Assembly: GCA_020532085.1 (NCBI GenBank) | Contig: JAJBAV010000017.1 | Span: 1 to 54,846 of the forward strand | Direction: 5' to 3' | Length of the DNA: 54,846 nucleotides | Source of the DNA: Candidatus Cloacimonadota bacterium | Lineage (GTDB): Bacteria > Cloacimonadota > Cloacimonadia > Cloacimonadales > Cloacimonadaceae | Part shown: positions 25,871 through 33,200 of the stretch, in pieces | Layout of the letters: the number at the start of each line of letters is the position of its first letter | Numbering within the stretch: the first letter of the stretch is position 1 | Notes under the pieces: generated by a model | What the model saw: only the letters and a program-made list of their open reading frames with translations | Told to the model about the DNA's origin: nothing | The model's database searches: none | Made by a program: the position numbers and the translations under genes

Positions 25871-26969
25871 ACTTGCGCTGCTTTTGCTCCTGCTGGCCAC
25901 GCTGCTGCCGGCCCAGGAGATCATCTTCGAGCACTACGGCACGGGGGTGGACCTGTGGGTTCTGATCCCCTACAACGCCTTGGTATTCAAATCCGGCGTC
26001 ACCGAATCCAACTTCCAACTGGTGATGGAACTGAAAAACACCAAGACCAAAAAGACGCTGGGTTTCGACCGGGCCTTTGTGGTGCCGAAGCGTTACTGGC
26101 TACAGGATACGGCCATCCCGGTGACTTTCAGCGCGGAGATCGGGCCGGGAAATTACCAGGCTGACCTGCGCCTGCGCAACCTCACCCAAGGCGACAAGGT
26201 TGATCTGAGGCGGAATTTCACCGTGGGAGAAAACTACACGGAGATCGGCCAGCCCTATTTCCTGCTCCGTAAAGAGGGCGTCACTTTCCAACCCGCGATT
26301 CTGCACCCCCTGCCGGTCCCGCTGGAAAGCTGCGTGCTTACCCAGAAGTTCAGCCTGGCCGCGGACAGCGTCCACATCGCCGGAATTGCTGACCCCCGCG
26401 TGTTCACTTACCCGCAAGGTTCATACACGGCCGACCTGACCGCCCCAGCCAACGCGGATTCCCTGGCCGGTCTGCGCCTCAGCCTCTATGAAGGCAACAT
26501 CCGCTACGACATGGCCCCCTTCCTCTACAGCCAGTTGTTCTACTACAACGCCCGCTACAGCTACAAAGACCAGATCCAGCAGCTGCGCTACATCGCCACT
26601 CAGAACGAATGGAAAAGCCTGCGGGCTGTTCCGGCGGAAAACATGCCCGAAGTGATCGACAGATTTTGGCAGGTGCACGATCCCAGCCCGGGAACCCTGC
26701 GCAATGAGGCCCGCGAAGCATTTTACCAGCGCGTGATGACGGCCGACGAGCGCTTCACCATCCATAAAAAACTGCAGGGTTGGAAGAGCGACCGGGGAAG
26801 AATCTACATCAAGTACGGTGAGCCGGACGAGACGCACAGCGAAGTGCATCCGCTGGACCTGTATCCTTACATAATCTGGACCTATTACAGCCAGAAACTG
26901 GAGTTCATCTTCGCCGACACCGGTGGTTTCGGCCAATACAGACTGAGGAACAAAGATGAAGAATATTAG
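25854..26969 (+). CDS. GWxTD-domain exported protein, first of a pair
   Basis: 371 residues. A signal peptide (LALLLLLLATLLPAQ) leads into beta-rich domains, and the C-terminal 65 residues form a GWxTD domain: LQGWKSDRGRIYIKYGEPDE (GWKSD in place of GWxTD), ending IIWTYYSQKLEFIFAD. GWxTD proteins occur mainly in FCB and related phyla and are of unknown function. The ATG lies inside the end of dnaE (17-bp overlap) and the gene overlaps the next by 14 bp, so translation is probably coupled. Confidence 0.82.
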   Translation: MVKAAELALLLLLLATLLPAQEIIFEHYGTGVDLWVLIPYNALVFKSGVTESNFQLVMELKNTKTKKTLGFDRAFVVPKRYWLQDTAIPVTFSAEIGPGNYQADLRLRNLTQGDKVDLRRNFTVGENYTEIGQPYFLLRKEGVTFQPAILHPLPVPLESCVLTQKFSLAADSVHIAGIADPRVFTYPQGSYTADLTAPANADSLAGLRLSLYEGNIRYDMAPFLYSQLFYYNARYSYKDQIQQLRYIATQNEWKSLRAVPAENMPEVIDRFWQVHDPSPGTLRNEAREAFYQRVMTADERFTIHKKLQGWKSDRGRIYIKYGEPDETHSEVHPLDLYPYIIWTYYSQKLEFIFADTGGFGQYRLRNKDEEY

Positions 26970-28290
26970 AGCATTGCTGCTCTGCCTGGCCCTGACCGGC
27001 CTGGGAGCGGCCGCCGCGGCCGAAACCTTTACCATGCACGTGGCTCCGCAGCGCTTTTTGAACAAGGACAACAGCACCATCCTCAACGTGGATTACCAGA
27101 TACCTTACGGCAATCTCTGGTTTTTGGCCCAAAAAGGCGGCTACTTTGCCGAACTGGACCTGCAGGTGGAAGTGGTGGTTGGGGACAGCGTTGTTTACAG
27201 CCAAACCTATCGCGACAACATCGGCATTTCGGACAAAAACGATTCCCGCTCCAACAAAAGCTATCTCAACCGGCTTACTTTCAGCCTGAACAGCGAGCCT
27301 TGGTTGCTGCGCGTGAGCGCCAAAGACCTCAATTCACGCAAAACCGCCAACTGGACCTATCAGGCTGAACCGCTGGGCGCGCAGGACCTGCTCAGCGATC
27401 TGGAATTATGCAGCTTTGTACGGCCGGACAGCAGCAGTTATCTGCAGCGGTTTCACCGCGGAAATGTCCTCTATCAGACCCAGCCCTCCCTGATCTTTGA
27501 CAAAACCGAGAGCGAAGACCTCACCATCTATTTCGAGACCTACGCTCCCGCGGACCTGGCCGGCGATACGGGCCTGCTGGTGCTGACCGTGGAAAAGGAC
27601 AGCGTAATGGTGTTTGACCGTTTTCTGGACTATGCCCCGTTATCCCACAACGAAGGAATCTCCCTGCGCATACCTCTGGAAAAGCTGAGCCCCGGCAAGT
27701 ACACCGGATCGGTGGAGTTTCAACTGGGAGAACAAAGCCAGGAAAGGGAGTTCATTTTCTTCCTCACCGAACCCAAACAAGAGCAGTTCTTCGTCTTTCC
27801 CGATCCGGATGATGATTTCAAACTGCTCAAATACTTCACTGGGGCCACCTCAACCGCAGACTGGAAAACTTACGACCTGGAAACCAAACGCAGATACCTC
27901 AGCCAAAGCTGGAAAGCCCTGGCCGCGGCGGGAGCCATGAACACCCAGACCCTGCTGGACCAGATCCGCGAGAGGGTGGACTACGCCAACTCCTACTATA
28001 GCCATTTCGAGCAGGGCTGGACCTCGGACATGGGGCGCATCCACATCCGCCAGGGAAAACCGGATGAGATCGAAAAAGGCACGTCTTCCGACGAAGCCCG
28101 CTTTGTGCGCAAAGACTATCAGATCTGGAAGTACCAGGGCCGTCAAAAAGCCGTTTACCTCTTTCTGGACATGCAGATGAACGGCAACTCCCGCCTGATC
28201 TACGTTGAAGGGGATCAAAGGGAAAGTTCGAACCCGGATTACCTGTATTACCTGGGGGACGACTTCGACACCAGCAAACTCTATAACTGA
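26956..28290 (+). CDS. GWxTD-domain exported protein, second of a pair
   Basis: 444 residues. Signal peptide ALLLCLALTGLGAAAAA, two or three beta domains, and a C-terminal GWxTD domain containing EQGWTSDMGRIHIRQGKPDE, then YQIWKYQGRQKAVYLFLDMQ. It is a divergent paralog of the gene before it and overlaps it by 14 bp. The upstream beta-sandwich part resembles a surface or periplasmic binding module. It is the last gene of the dnaE-GWxTD unit; the following 166 bp before yraN contain no gene. Confidence 0.82.
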   Translation: MKNIRALLLCLALTGLGAAAAAETFTMHVAPQRFLNKDNSTILNVDYQIPYGNLWFLAQKGGYFAELDLQVEVVVGDSVVYSQTYRDNIGISDKNDSRSNKSYLNRLTFSLNSEPWLLRVSAKDLNSRKTANWTYQAEPLGAQDLLSDLELCSFVRPDSSSYLQRFHRGNVLYQTQPSLIFDKTESEDLTIYFETYAPADLAGDTGLLVLTVEKDSVMVFDRFLDYAPLSHNEGISLRIPLEKLSPGKYTGSVEFQLGEQSQEREFIFFLTEPKQEQFFVFPDPDDDFKLLKYFTGATSTADWKTYDLETKRRYLSQSWKALAAAGAMNTQTLLDQIRERVDYANSYYSHFEQGWTSDMGRIHIRQGKPDEIEKGTSSDEARFVRKDYQIWKYQGRQKAVYLFLDMQMNGNSRLIYVEGDQRESSNPDYLYYLGDDFDTSKLYN

Positions 28291-28456
28291 ATATTTACAA
28301 ACATGTTACGTGACCCTGAGCCTCTTATCAGCGGAATTAACTGGCGCTGGGGACCCACGATTGCCAATCAAACTGGACAGATTTCCATGAGATGGACAGC
28401 CAAATCGCGTAACATATGGCAGTTACGGCGTCTAAGCGATCAGATCCTGAAAAATA

Positions 28457-28837
28457 TCACAGTTCCGGCAGGAACGCATCTTCAAGGTGTTCAAGCTTAT
28501 AGCTGTCGGTGTGGCAAAAATACAACACAATCACCAAGTCAAACCGAATTCTTGACTTGACACATTCGGGATGTTGAATAACATATCGCTGAGCCGTGAG
28601 TGTGATGCGCTTTCGCTTTGTGAAAGACACATTCATCATGGCCTGCCTGATAGAGTGTTTGGAGCGTGTTTTGACCTCCACGAAGACCAGCGTGTCTTCC
28701 TGAATGGCGATGATGTCGATCTCGCCAGTGCTCGCCCGGAAATTCCTGGCCACGATGGCATAGCCCTTGTTGGCCAGAAATTTGGCGGCCAGGTCCTCTC
28801 CCACATGAAAGATTTCGTTTGCTTTTTGTCGCTGCAT
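28457..28837 (-). CDS. YraN family (UPF0102) endonuclease-like protein
   Basis: 126 residues. The nuclease-like core GEDLAAKFLANKGY, STGEIDIIA and FVEVKTRSK matches the UPF0102/YraN signature (E...GEID...EVK), a PD-(D/E)XK fold. The natural substrate is unknown; members are linked to recombination or Holliday-junction processing. No Shine-Dalgarno precedes the ATG; TTGACA starts exactly 34 bases upstream, so the mRNA is predicted to be leaderless. It is a lone minus-strand gene between two plus-strand operons. Confidence 0.9.
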   Translation of the reverse strand: MQRQKANEIFHVGEDLAAKFLANKGYAIVARNFRASTGEIDIIAIQEDTLVFVEVKTRSKHSIRQAMMNVSFTKRKRITLTAQRYVIQHPECVKSRIRFDLVIVLYFCHTDSYKLEHLEDAFLPEL

Positions 28838-28843
28838 ATGGCA

Positions 28844-28871
28844 AAAAAAAGCTTGACGGAAAATCTGTCAA
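28844..28871 (-). promoter_or_regulatory. Predicted promoter of yraN (leaderless)
   Basis: TTGACA (28871-28866), 16-base spacer, then TTTTTT (28849-28844) at the -10 position. The predicted first base is the A of the yraN ATG at 28837. It overlaps the opposing promoter of the motor cluster. Confidence 0.45.
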
Positions 28872-28880
28872 TGATATTAA
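28853..28880 (+). promoter_or_regulatory. Predicted promoter of the envelope motor cluster
   Basis: TTGACG (28853-28858), 16-base spacer, TATTAA (28875-28880). It points toward the outer-membrane protein gene at 28922 and is interleaved with the yraN promoter, so the two polymerases would compete for the same site. Confidence 0.55.
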
Positions 28881-28921
28881 TGACCCGAGACTAAGAAAAA
28901 CACCGAAAGGTGGAGGGAAGT

Positions 28922-30079
28922 ATGAAAAAAGTTATATTGAGCGTAATTGTTCTGGCAGCCGTGATCGGCATGATCGAAGCTGCGCCGTTCCAGACGATGG
29001 GATTGCTGCGCACGCCAGACGCGTATGTTATTCCTCACAAATCGGCGCAACTGGTTCTGGCTGGCTATTACAGAAACGTGGAAAGACCCTCTTACGTTGA
29101 CCCGGACAAAAATGGACTCAATTTCTACGGCATGCTGGGGGTAGGCCTGTTCGACCGCGTCCAGCTGGATTTCTTCGGCGGAGATTACGTCTATTTCCTA
29201 AACGCCAAAGTCAAGCTTCTGCAGGAAACGCCCAAGATCCCGCAGATCGCCGTCGGCATGGACAACATCCTCTCCCCGGTTAACCGGCGCCGGGCCCAAG
29301 ATTACAAGCCCTACTACTATTGGGACCCAGAGCAAGAGGCTGTAATTCACTCCAGCCTAAGGGATTCGTTGAATTTAGGCTGGATTGACCATCCAGACAA
29401 AACCGACTATGAGTATTTTTCCCCTTATCTCGTTGCCTCCAAGCAAGTGGTGATGGGCGGCATCGACTGGATGTTCAACCTCGGGATCGGAGCTAATCGT
29501 TATATTGGTCAAGTGGATCGTTCGCGCTGGTTTAGTGGTCTCTTTGCCTCAGTGGAGATATCGCCCTGGGACAATTTTGCCGTTCAGGGCGAATACGACG
29601 GCAAAGACTTCAATGCCGGCCTCAAGTACTCCATCAAGAATTTTGGCATCCGTTTGGGCGCGGAAGCGGTTGAAGACCTGGCCAAAGGTTCCGAAGGCAA
29701 CGGATATGAAAACAATCTCCGTATCGCCTTGGGGCTTTCCTACCTGTTCGACAGATTTTCGGACAAGAATGCCTCCATCCGTCCGGACCTCGGCCTCTAC
29801 GCCACCAACATCGGCACCGAACCCGTGATCGTTCCCACGGAGCCCGTGGCCGTGGCCACCACTGAAACCGGCCAGCCGGCTGAAGTGGCCATCGTTACTC
29901 CCGGCACCCAGCTTCCCACTCCCGGCATCGTCGAAGCCAGCGCCTACAAAGAACTTTCCCCGGAAGTGAAAGACCTGCTGGCGGAGTTGCGCCTCCTTCG
30001 CGAAGAACGCCAGAAAGCGCAAAAAGCGCTGGAAGATCTGCGCAAATGGCTGCAGGAGCTTAAGGAAGAAAACCAATAA
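28922..30079 (+). CDS. Predicted outer-membrane beta-barrel protein with C-terminal coiled coil
   Basis: 385 residues from the ATG after GGAGGGAAGT. Signal peptide VILSVIVLAAVIGMIEA, then FQTMGLLRTPDAYVIPHKSA, which resembles the start of YjbH-type outer-membrane proteins (a G-x-x-x-TPDA motif). Alternating hydrophobic, aromatic-rich strands (FYGMLGVGLFDRVQLDFFGG; YSIKNFGIRLGAEA) suggest a barrel to about residue 285. A Pro/Thr linker (305-345) and a charged coiled coil (350-385: LLAELRLLREERQKA) follow. It is the first gene of the motor cluster, 160 bp upstream of the giant TPR gene, and could provide the outer-membrane anchor. Confidence 0.6.
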   Translation: MKKVILSVIVLAAVIGMIEAAPFQTMGLLRTPDAYVIPHKSAQLVLAGYYRNVERPSYVDPDKNGLNFYGMLGVGLFDRVQLDFFGGDYVYFLNAKVKLLQETPKIPQIAVGMDNILSPVNRRRAQDYKPYYYWDPEQEAVIHSSLRDSLNLGWIDHPDKTDYEYFSPYLVASKQVVMGGIDWMFNLGIGANRYIGQVDRSRWFSGLFASVEISPWDNFAVQGEYDGKDFNAGLKYSIKNFGIRLGAEAVEDLAKGSEGNGYENNLRIALGLSYLFDRFSDKNASIRPDLGLYATNIGTEPVIVPTEPVAVATTETGQPAEVAIVTPGTQLPTPGIVEASAYKELSPEVKDLLAELRLLREERQKAQKALEDLRKWLQELKEENQ

Positions 30080-30152
30080 ATAGTTTTCGCACTGATCACC
30101 GTCTGGTGAATGTGCAGGTAAATACGTACATATTTCCCTTGGTCAAGGTTGA

Positions 30153-30187
30153 GATTCAGGATGCGACCCCCGGCTGCATCCTGAATC
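30153..30187. repeat. Hairpin between the barrel and TPR genes
   Basis: A perfect 12-bp stem (GATTCAGGATGC at 30153-30164 with GCATCCTGAATC at 30176-30187) and an 11-nt loop lie 51 bases before the TPR gene start. No T run follows. It may stabilise or attenuate the transcript between the two genes. Confidence 0.8.
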
Positions 30188-30238
30188 CTGCTTATAACTG
30201 GCAGGATTGATAACACAGGACGATAAGCGAGCGGGGTT

Positions 30239-33200
30239 ATGAAAAAACTCATCAAACTATATCTGTTGCTAACGCTGACAATGGTTCCCATTGCGCTGGC
30301 GCATGCTCAAGATGCGGTGGTCAGTCCGGATGTCCGGAGCGCGATTTACGCGGATCCCAAAGTCATAGAGGCAATAGATTTCCTGAAAGACAGGCTTCCC
30401 CAACTGGTGGAGGAGAACAAGTCCCAGGCCGTTGAAGAATACTTGCAGCATTACGAAAGTTTGAGCAAGCTGGACGAGGCTGACCTTCTTTATCTGGTGG
30501 GGCATTTTTACTCTGTTGTGGACGACCCCACGCAGGCCATCCCATATTTCGACGTTTTGATCAACGACCCCAAGCTCGGTGACGACGCCAGGATGATGCT
30601 CAATCTGCTGCTGTATTACAGGGCTGTGGATTACATCCAGAATCAGAATATCGAGACCGCGGCTCCCTTCCTGGAAGACGTGATGAACCGTTTTTCCACC
30701 GGCAAATATTACCCCACCTACATGTTCCTGTGGGCGGACCTCCTGGCAGAGGATGCCGAAGAGGCCAGGATCCAGGGCTACGTTGACGCCTATGAAAACA
30801 ACAAAGACTGGATCAAAAACACTTTCGTGAACCGCCGGCGGAGCGTGATCGGCCGCCTGGACGCTCTCGATCTGGATTCTTTTTATGCGGACCCAGACAC
30901 CAGCAAGGCCAATGTCCTGAAAGAGCAGGTTTCCTCCATCCAGCGGGACCTGCAAGACCTTTACAACGAGTTTAAATCCCTGCCCGGCTTGCAGTTCACC
31001 GAAGCTCTGAACAGGATCGCGGAAGAAGAAATGCGGCTGCTGGAAAATTTCAAGGCCCAGATCAGGCCGTTCGAATCGCTGCCCCCGATCGATCTCGCCC
31101 AACTGGCCTCGCCCGATTACACCGGACCCGAATCAGCCGCCTTCACCCGTTACCGCGAGGGCGCTATTCTGCTGAAGCAGCTTAAAGACACCTCCGTGTT
31201 TTACGGCAGGGTGCTGGATGTGATGGACCGCTTTTTCGAGCGGCGCTATGAACTTTTTGTGAACGAAGACGAGTCGGTGGTGGGCAAAGGCTTCAGTGAC
31301 ATGGAGCTGAAACGCCTTATGGACATCGAACGCAACATCAATATCTACACCGATGTCGTGGCGGGGATCGACAAGATCATGGCCGAGCCGAACTATGCCA
31401 GCCTGAACCTCGATCTGGGTCCCGAGCGGCAGGAATATGTGGAAAAGATCGCCGACCTGCAAAACCGCAAGGAACGCTACCTAGCTTTCCGCAAGCATCA
31501 GGACAGCGTTGAGGAAGCGATCTTTACGGAACTTTTAGACGAATACTACGCCACTTACCGCGATAAACGCTCCCTGGACGAACTGCTGCCGGAAGTGGAA
31601 GACGTGATGCTCACCATGATCCGGGAAAATTATCCCAAAGACCAGCAGGGCGTGATCGAAAAGCAGTACGCGCAAACCCACAAGGTTGGCCTGAAAGATT
31701 TTCCCATTAACGACACCTTCATCGCCAACCTGGATTTCCTGGGACTGATGGTGGACTATCGCAAGATCCGCTATCAGGAGCAGCAGCGTCTGGCCAAGGC
31801 TGATTCGCTGGGCGACGAGCAGCAGCGGGCGGAATATCAGAAGATCGTGCAGGACAAGGCTGAGCTGTTGGAAAGATATGAGGCCTTTGTTGCCGCCAAT
31901 CCATATTTTCAAGCCATGGAGCAGCCCAGCGGCGGATATTTGCTGAACAATGCCATCATCTATTACAACATGGCCGAACTGCAGTACGCGGTTGATCTGG
32001 ACAATCCCGAGAAAGCCCTCGCCCATTATAAAATGGCCTTGGAGATCGAGCCGGATTTCTACCTGCGGGACCGCGCCCTATACAACATCGGCTACTTAAG
32101 CAGCGAGGCCAAAAAAGTTGCCAAAAACGCCCAGATAGAGCAGTTCCGTGCCGCCAACCCCAATCAGGAGAGACCGGACCGGCTCAAATTCGCTGAGGCT
32201 GATTTCCGCGAAGCCCTGGATGCCTACACAGAGCTGGTGGATTCAGGCAAGTACGACGACTCGCCCTATTACGACGAGGCCGTGTACAGGCTGGGCATCC
32301 TCCATTTCCTGATCGGCTCGGACGCGAATGAGCCCGTCACCCACTATGCCGAAGCCAACCGCCGTTTCGACTCGCTGGTGAACGATCCCGACAGCGTCTA
32401 CCATCATGATGCCCTGTACCAGAGAGCTTGGGTGAACCTGAACCAAGGCGACGAACAATCCCTTAAATCGGCCCTGGCCGATTTTGTCACCCTCATCGGA
32501 GCGGCTGACAACAAAGAGATCACGGATGCCTATCTGGCTCAGGATTACCGGGATAACTCCATCGACAACATCGCCTATTCCCTCATCGCCCTCGACGGCA
32601 TCGATTTCAACCAGGAATCCAAGGGCGTGGGAGAAATCCGCAGAGCCCTGGCTGAATATTCCGATATCAAGGTGAAAACCCTCATCCTGGACAAGGCCGC
32701 GGGCATGAAAGTGGATATGGAAGCTCCGCTGCAGGCCATAGATTTCATGGAACTCCGGCTTCAGACCTCTCCTTATGAATTGCAGAACCCGGCTGTGGTG
32801 GATTCGATCATCAAGCTCTATTATACCCCCGGCCTGGAACTCCGTTCCGGCATGGACCTTACCCGGATTCGCGACGACAAGCTCGACTTCATCAAAGCCA
32901 CCTATGGCAAAGACACGCCGTGGTACCTGGAAAATGTTAAGGATGCGGACGCGGCAGCGCCGGAATTGAGGGCGCAACTGGAAATCATCCGCGATGCCTA
33001 TGAACAGATCCGCATCCGCCATTACAACAACCTGATCGATTCTGCCTCCAAAGCTGACCAACAGCTTTACGAGTTTCACATCGAAGCATATCAGCAGTAC
33101 ACCCAGCTGTTCCCCAACACCACTGTCCTGCAAGCTTTCATAGACGGGAACAGGCTAACGGAAATTCTGTTGGCCAGCCTTTTGGCTGAAAAGCGCAACG

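Noticed and set aside
22433-25924. Very long open frame (over 1100 codons) on the minus strand, opposite dnaE
   Set aside because: dnaE is unambiguous by its PHP and catalytic motifs. The opposing frame has no recognisable motifs; strong third-position GC bias keeps antisense frames open in this genome.
28303-28560. Short plus-strand frame between the GWxTD pair and yraN
   Set aside because: No ribosome-binding site, overlaps the 3' end of yraN, and no family resemblance.
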